NCBI GenBank assembly: GCA_009777435.1 | Contig: WRLW01000016.1 | Location: 1 to 14,099 of the forward strand | From: Oscillospiraceae bacterium | GTDB lineage: Bacteria > Bacillota > Clostridia > Oscillospirales > UBA929 | Direction: 5' to 3' | Length of the DNA: 14,099 nucleotides | Shown: one piece after another, positions 5,390 through 11,531 of the stretch | How positions within the stretch are numbered: position 1 is the stretch's first letter | Layout of the letters: each line of letters starts with the position of its first letter | The notes under the pieces: model-generated | Databases searched by the model: none | What the model saw: only the letters and a program-made list of their open reading frames with translations | Told to the model about the DNA's origin: nothing | Position numbers and translations under genes: made by a program

Positions 5390-6568
5390 TTGCAAAACAC
5401 GCTGGGGCTGTATATACACGTTCCGTTTTGCCTGCAGAAGTGCGGCTACTGCGACTTCTACTCAATGCCTGGCGACGGCGGGCGCATGGACGCGTACCTT
5501 AAAGCCGTTACGGCCCACCTGCGCGAGGCCGGCGAGTTTTGCGGCAAATACACCGTTGACTCGGTATATATCGGCGGCGGTACGCCCACGCTGCTGGGCG
5601 CGCGCCGTGTCGCCGCCATACTTAAATCCTGCCGCCGCTATTTCCGTTTCGGCGGCAACGTCGAGGTCACGGTTGAGGCCAATCCGGGCACGGTAGACCA
5701 AAAGCTGCTGAAAAAGCTGTTAAAGGCCGGAGTGAACAGGCTGTCTCTCGGCGTCCAGAGCCTCGACGACGACATGCTGCTCGCGCTGAACAGGGCGCAC
5801 ACGGCCGAACAGGCCATGCTCGCTTATGACGACGCGCGCAAGGCCGGCTTTCGCAATATATCGGTCGATTTGCTCTACGGGCTGCCGGAGACGGCCTCGG
5901 GCAAGCAAACGCTTCAGCATTGGGAGCGCACGCTGCGAGAGGTCTTGAGCTGGCATCCTGAGCATATCTCGTGCTACGCGCTTAAACTGGAGGAGGGCAC
6001 GCCCATATACAAAAAGCGCGGCGTGATAGACTTCCCGGACGACAGCGCCCAGGCCGACCAATATCTAATGGCCGACGAAATGCTTACCGCGGCCGGCTTC
6101 AGGCATTACGAGATATCAAATTTCGCAAAGCCGTCGCGCGAGTCGCGGCACAATCTGAAATATTGGACGCTGGATCCCTATATGGGCTTCGGGCCGTCGG
6201 CGCACTCCGACTTCGACGGGCGGCGCTTCTCGATAGTGGCCGACTTAGACGCCTATATAGACGGCATAAGCTCGCGCGGCGAGATAATGGCCGACAACGA
6301 GCATGTGCCCATACTTGAGCGCGCCGGCGAGTATCTGATGCTGAACCTGAGAACCGATTACGGCGTCAGCTCAAACGAATACACCCGGCTGTTCCGCGCG
6401 TCGTTCGACACCATCGAGGCGGAGCTTATCCGCTTTGAGCAGCATGGGCTTGCCGACCGTATAGGCGACCGCTGGAGGCTCACCCCGAAAGGCTTTTTGG
6501 TATCCAACGCCCTGCTCGGCCGCATACTGCGCGCCCCTGTGGAGAGGCGCCCGAAGCACATAGACTGA
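5390..6568 (+). CDS. hemW: Radical SAM heme chaperone HemW
   Basis: HemW is a cytoplasmic heme chaperone of the radical SAM superfamily, often listed as oxygen-independent coproporphyrinogen III oxidase. Residues 6-23 hold GLYIHVPFCLQKCGYCDF, with the CxxxCxxC iron-sulfur triad Cys14, Cys18 and Cys21. The residue two beyond the last Cys is Phe23; HemN oxidases have a fourth Cys there, so HemW is the better name. SAM-binding segments follow: YIGGGTPT, VEANPGT, RLSLGVQSLDD and SVDLLYGLPE, then HNLKYW in the C-terminal part. The length of 392 residues is normal. TTG at 5390 is chosen over ATG at 5378 from ribosome binding site placement. It leads a plus-strand set hemW-glpK-rpe; in many Firmicutes hemW instead sits before hrcA-grpE-dnaK. 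Confidence 0.93.
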   Translation: MQNTLGLYIHVPFCLQKCGYCDFYSMPGDGGRMDAYLKAVTAHLREAGEFCGKYTVDSVYIGGGTPTLLGARRVAAILKSCRRYFRFGGNVEVTVEANPGTVDQKLLKKLLKAGVNRLSLGVQSLDDDMLLALNRAHTAEQAMLAYDDARKAGFRNISVDLLYGLPETASGKQTLQHWERTLREVLSWHPEHISCYALKLEEGTPIYKKRGVIDFPDDSAQADQYLMADEMLTAAGFRHYEISNFAKPSRESRHNLKYWTLDPYMGFGPSAHSDFDGRRFSIVADLDAYIDGISSRGEIMADNEHVPILERAGEYLMLNLRTDYGVSSNEYTRLFRASFDTIEAELIRFEQHGLADRIGDRWRLTPKGFLVSNALLGRILRAPVERRPKHID

Positions 6569-6605
6569 GCTTAGGGCGCGACGCCCGGAAAGGATGGGGT
6601 GTTCC

Positions 6606-8111
6606 ATGAAATATATTCTGGCTTTGGATCAGGGCACCACGTCGTCGCGCGCCATATTATACGACGAGACCGGGCGTAAGCGCGGGCAGGCCGCCCGCCC
6701 CGTCACGCAGATATACCCGCGTCCGGGCTGGGTAGAGCATGACGCGGAGGAGATATTTGAAACGCAGCTTGCCGCTCTGCGTCTCGCGGTGGAGCAAAGC
6801 GGCGCGGCGCCGTGTGAAATTGCCGCCGCGGGCGTCGCCAACCAGCGCGAGACCGTCGTGCTGTGGGACAGGCATACCGGCAGGCCCGCCGGCAACGCCG
6901 TCGTGTGGCAGTGCCGGCGCACGGCCGATATGTGCCGCGAGTTAGAGGCCGGCGGCCACGCGCGGCTCATACGCCAAAAGACCGGCCTTATCATCGACGC
7001 CTATTTCTCCGCCACAAAGCTGCGCTGGCTGCTCGACGGCATACCCGGCGCGCGCGCGGCGGCGGCGCGCGGCGACCTGCTGGCCGGCACGGTCGATACA
7101 TGGCTGATATGGAAGCTGACGGGCGGCCGCGTCCACGTCACCGACGTCACAAACGCGTCGCGCACCATGCTGTTCAATATCCGCACGCTCTCCTGGGACG
7201 ACGAGCTGCTGGAGCTGTTCGATATACCCAAAGCCATATTGCCCGAAGTCCGCTCCTGCTCGGAGGTATACGGGCTTACAGACCCGCTTGTCTGCGGGCT
7301 TGAGATACCGCTCGCGGCGGCGGCGGGCGACCAGCACGCCGCGCTGTTCGGGCAGGGCTGCCATACCCCGGGAGATACCAAGAACACCTATGGCACAGGC
7401 TGTTTTTTGCTCCAAAACACAGGCGGCGCGCCCGTGGAGTCGGGCAACGGCCTGCTGACCACGGTCGCGTGGTCGCTGAACGGCGCCGCGGTGTACGCGC
7501 TGGAGGGCAGCGTGTTCATGGGCGGCGCGCTGATACAGTGGCTGAGGGACGAGCTGGGGCTGATCGGCGGCGCGCCGGAATGTGACCGTTTAGCCGCCGA
7601 GGTTGCGGACTCAAACGGCGCCTATATAGTGCCCGCGTTTGTGGGGTTAGGCGCTCCGCATTGGGATATGGGCGCGCGCGGCGTGATTGCCGGCCTGACG
7701 CGCGGCATCAATAAACGCCATATATGCCGCGCGGCCCTCGACGCCATAGCGTTTCAGGTAAACGACGTTTTAGACGCCATGACGCGCGACAGCGGCATAC
7801 CCATACCCGTGCTGCGCGTGGACGGAGGCGCGTCGGCAAGCGAGCCGCTGCTGCGCTTCCAGGCCGACCTGTGCGGCGTGCCCGTCGAAAGGCCGGCCGA
7901 CGCCGAGACCACGGCTATGGGCGCCGCGATGCTGGCCGGGCTCGCGGTCGGGGTATGGCCCGATATCGGGTCGCTCAAGGGCTTGAACCCGCCGGGCGCG
8001 CGGTTCGCGCCTGAATGGAGCGCCGGTGACGCTCCCGTTCCCGAGCGCGTGAAAACACGGCTGAGAGAATGGCGCAAAGCGGTCGAACGGTCTAAAAACT
8101 GGCTCGGATAG
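6606..8111 (+). CDS. glpK: Glycerol kinase GlpK
   Basis: The enzyme phosphorylates glycerol to glycerol-3-phosphate with ATP in the cytoplasm. The 501 residues are full length. Motifs in order are LDQGTTSSR (7-15, phosphate loop), GVANQRET, the FGGY signature YFSATKLRWLLDG, AAGDQHAALFGQ with catalytic Asp242, NTYGTGCFLLQNTGG, VGLGAPHWDMGARG, and LRVDGGASASEPLLRFQADL near the C-terminus. ATG at 6606 is preferred to the in-frame ATG at 6594, because AAAGGATGGGG overlaps the latter and lies properly before the former. The His that HPr phosphorylates in many Gram-positive GlpKs (HFYGGE) is missing; the region reads LVCGLE. It lies 37 bases after hemW and 28 before rpe. No glpF or glpD is visible nearby. 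Confidence 0.96.
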   Translation: MKYILALDQGTTSSRAILYDETGRKRGQAARPVTQIYPRPGWVEHDAEEIFETQLAALRLAVEQSGAAPCEIAAAGVANQRETVVLWDRHTGRPAGNAVVWQCRRTADMCRELEAGGHARLIRQKTGLIIDAYFSATKLRWLLDGIPGARAAAARGDLLAGTVDTWLIWKLTGGRVHVTDVTNASRTMLFNIRTLSWDDELLELFDIPKAILPEVRSCSEVYGLTDPLVCGLEIPLAAAAGDQHAALFGQGCHTPGDTKNTYGTGCFLLQNTGGAPVESGNGLLTTVAWSLNGAAVYALEGSVFMGGALIQWLRDELGLIGGAPECDRLAAEVADSNGAYIVPAFVGLGAPHWDMGARGVIAGLTRGINKRHICRAALDAIAFQVNDVLDAMTRDSGIPIPVLRVDGGASASEPLLRFQADLCGVPVERPADAETTAMGAAMLAGLAVGVWPDIGSLKGLNPPGARFAPEWSAGDAPVPERVKTRLREWRKAVERSKNWLG

Positions 8112-8139
8112 AGAAGATTATTTTCAAAGGAGCGTTTAT

Positions 8140-8841
8140 ATGGCCCCACACATAGCGCCGTCCATACTCGCCGCCGATTTCTATGATTTGAGAAAACAGC
8201 TTGAGGCGGTCGTTTCCGCGGGTGTGGACGTATTTCACATTGATATAATGGACGGGCAGTTTGTGGACAACATATCGGTCGGTCTGCCGGTCGTGGCCTC
8301 GCTGAGGGGCCGGGGCGCGGCGCTCGACGTGCATCTGATGATAAAAGACCCCGGAAGATACGCGCGCCGGTTCATCGAGGCGGGCGCCGGCTGGCTGACC
8401 GTGCATGTCGAGGCCGTGCCGCCGCCGGAGCTGCCGGGGCTGATAGAAAACATCAGGAGCTGGGGCGGCGTGCCGGGCTTAGCTCTCAGACCCGACACCG
8501 AGGTGGAGGCGGCGGAGCCGTATCTGCCGCTGTGCGGCCAATTGCTGATAATGACAGTGCCGCCGGGCTTCGGGGGGCAGGGTTACAGCCCTGACGGCAA
8601 CCGGCGCATAGCGCGCGCGCGGGCGCTGATAAACCGCGTCAACCCGTCGTGCCTGCTGGCGGCCGACGGCGGCTTGGACTGCCGCACCGTCGGGCAGGCC
8701 GTGGAAGCGGGCTTGGAGCGCGTCGTCGCGGGCAGCGCCGTTTTCGGCTCTGACGGCAAGGGCTGTCCGGGCGGCCCGGGCGAGGCTGTCAGGCGGCTTA
8801 TGGAATCGATAAACGCCGCGGAGCGCCGCGCGGGCGGATAA
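8140..8841 (+). CDS. rpe: Ribulose-phosphate 3-epimerase
   Basis: The enzyme interconverts ribulose-5-phosphate and xylulose-5-phosphate in the pentose phosphate pathway. The 233-residue TIM barrel keeps the active-site set: Ser8 (APSILAADF), His33 and Asp35 (FHIDIMDG), His65 (DVHLMI), the phosphate loop PGFGGQ (142-147) and Asp176 (ADGG). The usual Asn in VNPGFGGQ is Pro here (TVPPGFGGQ, residue 141), so a related hexulose-phosphate epimerase such as an allulose-6-phosphate epimerase is possible. The ATG at 8140 has a good AAAGGAG site 7 bases upstream. It is the last gene before a strong terminator and probably shares the hemW promoter. Confidence 0.92.
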   Translation: MAPHIAPSILAADFYDLRKQLEAVVSAGVDVFHIDIMDGQFVDNISVGLPVVASLRGRGAALDVHLMIKDPGRYARRFIEAGAGWLTVHVEAVPPPELPGLIENIRSWGGVPGLALRPDTEVEAAEPYLPLCGQLLIMTVPPGFGGQGYSPDGNRRIARARALINRVNPSCLLAADGGLDCRTVGQAVEAGLERVVAGSAVFGSDGKGCPGGPGEAVRRLMESINAAERRAGG

Positions 8842-8847
8842 GTAATC

Positions 8848-8887
8848 AAAAAAGGCATCCCGCTTTTTTGCGCGGGATGCCTTTTTT
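8848..8887. terminator. Bidirectional rho-independent terminator between rpe and spoVT
   Basis: A 16-bp perfect stem pairs AAAAAAGGCATCCCGC (8848-8863) with its complement at 8872-8887 around an 8-base loop. It has T-runs on both strands. It ends rpe on the plus strand and spoVT on the minus strand, whose stop lies at 8895. Confidence 0.97.
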
Positions 8888-8894
8888 GCCATGC

Positions 8895-9437
8895 TCACGT
8901 TTCCATCTGTTTGCCCAAAAAGCCCGCGACGGTCTGCGCGAGCTTGATTTCGGTGTCTCCCAGCGTGTGGGGCTCGTCGGCGGCGACGAACAAAACGCAG
9001 CCCGACACGTCGCCTTCGGCGATTATGGGCGCGGCCAACTCAATGAAATATTTATCGGCGCCGTCCGACACGTTCAGCTTCCGGTCGCCCTGCTTATACA
9101 CATAGAGCTGGCGGCTCTCCATGATGCGCTCCAGCTCCTCGCCTACGCGCCTGTCCGCCAGCTCACGGCGCGGGGTGCCCGCCGAGGCTATGACTAAATC
9201 CCTGTCCGTGACCGCGACCGGATAGCCGCTTGTCTTATGCAGCGTTTCACAAATTTGGGCGGCGAAGGATGACAGCTCCCCCATAGGGGAATACTTCTTG
9301 AAAATCACTTCGCCGTCTTTATCCGTATATATCTCCAACGGGTCGCCTTCCCGTATACGCATAGTGCGTCGTATCTCCTTTGGTATAACAACGCGGCCGA
9401 GATCGTCTATACGTCTTACAATGCCTGTCGCTTTCAA
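8895..9437 (-). CDS. spoVT: Stage V sporulation protein T (SpoVT)
   Basis: SpoVT is a forespore transcription regulator that adjusts sigma-G-dependent genes. The 180 residues have an AbrB-type swapped-hairpin DNA-binding domain at 1-50 (MKATGIVRRIDDLGRVVIPKEIRR, then GDPLEIY). A GAF-like sensor domain follows at about 60-178 (ending ETEIKLAQ-type helix, LAQTVAGFLGKQ). The short AbrB/Abh proteins lack this second domain, so SpoVT is a confident call. The start is TTG at 9437 with GGGAGGG about 8 bases upstream. A sigma-G-like promoter and a perfect 18-base palindrome lie in its leader. It diverges from spoIIR, another forespore gene. Confidence 0.95.
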   Translation of the reverse strand: MKATGIVRRIDDLGRVVIPKEIRRTMRIREGDPLEIYTDKDGEVIFKKYSPMGELSSFAAQICETLHKTSGYPVAVTDRDLVIASAGTPRRELADRRVGEELERIMESRQLYVYKQGDRKLNVSDGADKYFIELAAPIIAEGDVSGCVLFVAADEPHTLGDTEIKLAQTVAGFLGKQMET

Positions 9438-9495
9438 TATAGAACCCTCCCATATCCAAGTACGAGGCGTGCTTATGTCGGCCGTGACGGCGGCC

Positions 9496-9513
9496 GTTTC
9501 GCCGCGGCGAAAC
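9496..9513. promoter_or_regulatory. Perfect 18-bp palindrome in the spoVT leader
   Basis: GTTTCGCCGCGGCGAAAC is self-complementary over all 18 bases and lies between the sigma-G-like promoter and the spoVT start. It may be a regulator site or an RNA hairpin; the sequence does not say which. Confidence 0.6.
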
Positions 9514-9531
9514 CGCGCCTCGTCGCCCTCT

Positions 9532-9560
9532 TAGTATTCGTCGCTTTTACCAGAATATGC
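9532..9560 (-). promoter_or_regulatory. Sigma-G-type promoter of spoVT
   Basis: On the minus strand GCATA-N17-AATACTA fits the sigma-G pattern GHATR-N17/18-CATWHTA at 11 of 12 positions. It is about 95 bases upstream of the TTG start. In Bacillus subtilis spoVT is transcribed by sigma-G, which supports the reading. Confidence 0.65.
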
Positions 9561-9676
9561 GCCATATTTCCTTGGCGAATGTTGGGTGAAAATATCGCAG
9601 ATAAAAATATCCGTATTATTCCCCGGCGGCGCGTCAATAATCATTTCAGGCAATATTGAAAGGATTGGATTTTCAG

Positions 9677-10306
9677 ATGAAAAACATACGGGTTTGGGAA
9701 ATCGCGCTGGCCGCGGGCGTCGTGTGCGCCGTAATATGCGGCGCGTGGGCGAGTTCCGCCCAGTCGTCGCTTTCCGATAAGTTAGTCAGGCTGCATGTGG
9801 TGGCCAACTCCGACGCGGAGCACGACCAGGAGCTTAAACGGCGCGTCCGCGACGGCGTGTTAGAGGCCGCCCGCCCGCTGATAGCCGAGGCCGGCGGCGC
9901 GGACGCCGCCGCGCTCGCGCTCGAAAACGGGCTTCCGTACTTACAGCGCGCCGCGCGGGAGGAAATAGAGCGCTTGGGCTACGCGTATCCGGTAACGGCC
10001 GAGCTTGCTTACGAGGATTTCCCGACGCGCGAATATGACGGGTTCTCCATACCCGCGGGACGGTATAGGGCGCTGCGCGTGACCATAGGGCAGGGCGCGG
10101 GCCGCAACTGGTGGTGCGTCGTGTTTCCGCCGCTCTGCGACGCGGCGGCGGCGCCGCCCGCCGCAAGGGCGCGCGCCATAGCGGACGCGGCCGTAAAAGC
10201 CGGCCTGTCCGACGCCGACGCCCTGCTGATAGCCGAACAGGACGGGATAAAGCTCAAATTCCGCTGTGTCGAGCTTTGGCAGGAACTCAGGCGGCTGTTC
10301 AGGTAG
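9677..10306 (+). CDS. spoIIR: Stage II sporulation protein R (SpoIIR)
   Basis: SpoIIR is made in the forespore, crosses into the intermembrane space and triggers SpoIIGA to process pro-sigma-E in the mother cell. The 209 residues begin with one hydrophobic segment (about 7-28, WEIALAAGVVCAVICGAWAS), a signal or anchor sequence. The conserved body follows: KLVRLHVVANSDAEHDQELKRRVRD, YPVTAELAYEDFPTREYDGF, and YRALRVTIGQGAGRNWWCVVFPPLCD. ATG at 9677 is chosen because AAAGGATTGG lies before it; a TTG at 9656 would bury that site. A sigma-F-like -10 (GGTGAAAATA at 9585-9594, fits GGNNANAHTN) lies upstream but its -35 is poor. No terminator is visible after the stop, and the next gene is convergent. 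Confidence 0.95.
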   Translation: MKNIRVWEIALAAGVVCAVICGAWASSAQSSLSDKLVRLHVVANSDAEHDQELKRRVRDGVLEAARPLIAEAGGADAAALALENGLPYLQRAAREEIERLGYAYPVTAELAYEDFPTREYDGFSIPAGRYRALRVTIGQGAGRNWWCVVFPPLCDAAAAPPAARARAIADAAVKAGLSDADALLIAEQDGIKLKFRCVELWQELRRLFR

Positions 10307-10328
10307 TCATTGTGTTCGCGGGGATGGC

Positions 10329-10547
10329 TTATTTACTCAAATACACAAAGACACAGGCGCAAGCTATTATGCTTATATACAATACATCGGCAAGGAGCAT
10401 CAGCTGCAGGATTTCCTTTTTGCCTCTTTCGGTATCATCCATTATATAGCTTATCAGCAGGCCAATACCAACCCCGCAGAACAAAACGGCGAGCACCGTC
10501 ATGGCCGTCTGGTTTCTCTCGATGAGCGCATCAAGTAATTTGAGCAT
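10329..10547 (-). CDS. Small two-helix membrane protein of unknown function
   Basis: The 72 residues have two predicted membrane helices, about 15-36 (AMTVLAVLFCGVGIGLLISYIM) and 47-69 (ILQLMLLADVLYISIIACAC), joined by a charged loop DDTERGKKE. The ends carry few charges. I do not recognise the family; holin-like, toxin-like or a regulator-coupled membrane protein are all possible, and none is shown. AGAGGAG lies 12 bases before the ATG at 10547, a little far. A promoter with an extended -10 is present upstream at 10610-10638. Base use is much richer in AT than the flanking spoIIR gene. It diverges from the ribbon-helix-helix gene, and an inverted repeat shared with that gene overlaps its -35. 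Confidence 0.65.
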   Translation of the reverse strand: MLKLLDALIERNQTAMTVLAVLFCGVGIGLLISYIMDDTERGKKEILQLMLLADVLYISIIACACVFVYLSK

Positions 10548-10609
10548 GATTGTGTAAATCTCCTCTTAATAATTTTTACCTTCATAAATGAGTGCTTTCT
10601 CAGGAAAAT

Positions 10610-10638
10610 AGCATAACATATATTAAACAATAGTGCAA
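10610..10638 (-). promoter_or_regulatory. Promoter of the small membrane protein
   Basis: On the minus strand TTGCAC-N17-TATGCT, with TG one base before the -10 (TGTTATGCT, an extended -10). The -35 shares bases 10636-10638 with the inverted repeat at 10636-10655, so a protein bound there would block it. Confidence 0.5.
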
Positions 10639-10655
10639 CAGTTATTAAACTGTTG
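10636..10655. promoter_or_regulatory. Inverted repeat operator 1 of the ribbon-helix-helix gene
   Basis: CAACAGTT-ATTA-AACTGTTG is a perfect 8-bp inverted repeat. Its AACTGTT half-site recurs in the larger repeat at 10682-10716. The two centres are about 53 bases apart, near five helical turns. This is a likely operator in the divergent promoter region. Confidence 0.65.
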
Positions 10656-10681
10656 GGGTATATGAGATAAGCATGTGTATA

Positions 10682-10716
10682 TTAAACTGTTATTGAACTA
10701 ATCAATAACAGTTTAA
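10682..10716. promoter_or_regulatory. Inverted repeat operator 2 of the ribbon-helix-helix gene
   Basis: Arms TTAAACTGTTATTGA (10682-10696) and TCAATAACAGTTTAA (10702-10716) are perfectly complementary over 15 bp with a 5-base gap. It ends 6 bases before the ribosome binding site at 10722. A weak -10 (TATATT, 10678-10683) runs into its left arm. It could also fold as an mRNA hairpin. Confidence 0.75.
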
Positions 10717-10736
10717 TGCAGAAAGAGGTATCCGTT

Positions 10737-10916
10737 ATGCCTACAAACAAAACCCCATTCACATTTCATTTAGACGATGTGACATTACTTAAAATCAAGC
10801 ATATCGCGAAAAATGAAACAAGAAGCACAAGTAACCTGATCGAGCATCTTTGCAGAATTCATGTGATTGAGTACGAGGAAAAGAATGGTGAAATATCTGT
10901 AGTAAATGAGGAATAA
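10737..10916 (+). CDS. Ribbon-helix-helix (Arc/CopG-like) DNA-binding protein
   Basis: The 59-residue protein has the ribbon-helix-helix pattern. A strand PFTFHLDDV (about 7-15) is followed by helix A TLLKIKHIAKNETR, a turn STSN, then helix B NLIEHLCRIHVIEYEE and a short acidic tail. Such dimers bind palindromic operators through the strand and commonly repress their own gene. ATG at 10737 is chosen because AAAGAGG (10722-10728) lies 8 bases before it; the ATG at 10716 would precede that site. Two inverted repeats sharing AACTGTT half-sites lie directly upstream and are the obvious targets. In the stretch 10741-10800 only 20 of 60 bases are G or C, unlike the flanking genes, which suggests transfer. 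The XRE gene follows 77 bases downstream. Confidence 0.75.
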   Translation: MPTNKTPFTFHLDDVTLLKIKHIAKNETRSTSNLIEHLCRIHVIEYEEKNGEISVVNEE

Positions 10917-10919
10917 ATC

Positions 10920-10979
10920 ATAACTTGCTCCACAAGCAAATTATAGCATATAACTTGCTCTAAAATCAAGTTATATGCT
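10920..10979. promoter_or_regulatory. Tandem operators upstream of the XRE gene
   Basis: ATAACTTGCTC occurs at 10920-10930 and again at 10950-10960, exactly 30 bases apart. Each copy faces an inverted half-site. In the first palindrome AGCAAATTAT (10935-10944) is an imperfect partner. In the second, AGCATATAACTTG (10945-10957) pairs perfectly over 13 bp with CAAGTTATATGCT (10967-10979). Together they form two palindromic operators about three helical turns apart. Confidence 0.7.
10925..10954 (+). promoter_or_regulatory. Possible promoter of the XRE gene, inside its operators
   Basis: TTGCTC-N18-TATAAC: the -10 matches 5 of 6 and the -35 is weak. Both hexamers lie within the two copies of the repeated ATAACTTGCTC, so the operator protein would occlude both. 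Confidence 0.45.
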
Positions 10980-10993
10980 GTGGAGGCGAGATT

Positions 10994-11224
10994 ATGTCCA
11001 AGAATCTCATTGGCAAGCGAGTAAGAGAAGCCCGTTTAAGGGAAAAACCTAAAATAACGCAAAGCGATTTGATTGCACGTTTAGAGGTGCGCGAAATTTA
11101 CCTTGACAAAACCGCTGTCTCGAAAATTGAAGCGGGAACGCGCCCGGTGTCTGATAAAGAATTGGTCGCTATAGCGGCCGCGCTCCGTGTCACGCCGCAG
11201 TGGTTATTGATGATTGATAATTAG
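10994..11224 (+). CDS. XRE/Cro-CI family helix-turn-helix regulator
   Basis: This is a 76-residue single-domain DNA-binding protein. The XRE helix-turn-helix runs from LIGKRVREARLRE (5-17) through ITQSDLIARLEV (21-32) and LDKTAVSKIEAGTRPVSDKELVAIAAALRVTPQWLL (37-72). TAVSKIEAG is the usual end of the recognition helix. No partner, sensor or peptidase domain is present, so it is a minimal repressor. The ATG has GGAGG 7 bases upstream. Two tandem palindromic operators lie just before the gene, pointing to autoregulation. It follows the ribbon-helix-helix gene in the same AT-rich islet. It may be a remnant of a mobile element or phage control region; no integrase is in view. Confidence 0.85.
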   Translation: MSKNLIGKRVREARLREKPKITQSDLIARLEVREIYLDKTAVSKIEAGTRPVSDKELVAIAAALRVTPQWLLMIDN

Positions 11225-11256
11225 CCGCCCCGCCCCGGCGAAATTCGGCACGCCCT

Positions 11257-11366
11257 GTAGGGGCGCGCAGTGTGCGTCCGCGTTTTATTTTGCCGCAATG
11301 TGGCGCGGGACGGGGCGGGGAACGGCACGGGGCGGGGAACGGCGGACGCACACTGTGCGTCCCTAC
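11257..11366. repeat. MITE-like element with 25-bp terminal inverted repeats
   Basis: The left end (11257-11281, starting GTAGGGGCGCGCAGTG) and the right end (11342-11366, ending TGTGCGTCCCTAC) are inverted copies that match at 23 of 25 positions. The right end is also nearly self-complementary (GACGCAC...GTGCGTC). The 110-base interval has no credible gene. Similar GTAGGGGCG-ended palindromes are dispersed in many gut Clostridia genomes, to my knowledge. It is non-coding and may fold as one long hairpin. Confidence 0.75.
11310..11343. repeat. Exact 17-bp tandem duplication
   Basis: ACGGGGCGGGGAACGGC occurs twice back to back, at 11310-11326 and 11327-11343, inside the MITE-like element. The second copy runs into the right terminal repeat. 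Confidence 0.9.
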
Positions 11367-11387
11367 GGCGTTGTGAATAATCAACGG

Positions 11388-11416
11388 GCCGTAGGGGCGA
11401 CCATCCCGGTCGGCCG
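11388..11416. repeat. Second GTAGGGGCG palindrome
   Basis: GTAGGGGCG recurs at 11391-11399, followed by the hairpin CGACC-ATCCC-GGTCG (11398-11412). It shares the end motif of the element at 11257 and is likely another member of the same repeat family. With that element it accounts for most of the gene-free stretch 11225-11531. Confidence 0.65.
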
Positions 11417-11448
11417 TAAACGCTGCGCCGCTCCTCGTAAAATAATAC

Positions 11449-11478
11449 TTGTGAGGACAGGCCGAAGTGTGTTATAAT
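11449..11478 (+). promoter_or_regulatory. Sigma-A promoter of the minD-like/mgsA/PilZ/pgi operon
   Basis: TTGTGA (11449-11454), an 18-base spacer and a perfect TATAAT (11473-11478) with TG one base upstream (extended -10). The leader to the TTG start at 11532 would be about 47 bases. Confidence 0.8.
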
Positions 11479-11531
11479 GGCTAAGAGCGGCTATTTATCC
11501 GGCCGAACCGAGAGTAAGGGAGCCTTGGCCT

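Noticed and set aside
9656..9676. TTG start at 9656 for spoIIR
   Set aside because: AAAGGATTGG lies inside this extension and fits the ATG at 9677.
10653..10683. TTGGGG-N19-TATATT promoter for the ribbon-helix-helix gene
   Set aside because: The spacing is too long and the -35 is poor; it is mentioned only as a weak -10 next to the operator.
11214..11477. 87-codon open frame after the XRE gene
   Set aside because: It runs through palindromic repeats and the minD-like promoter region; composition is repeat-driven and no ribosome binding site is convincing.
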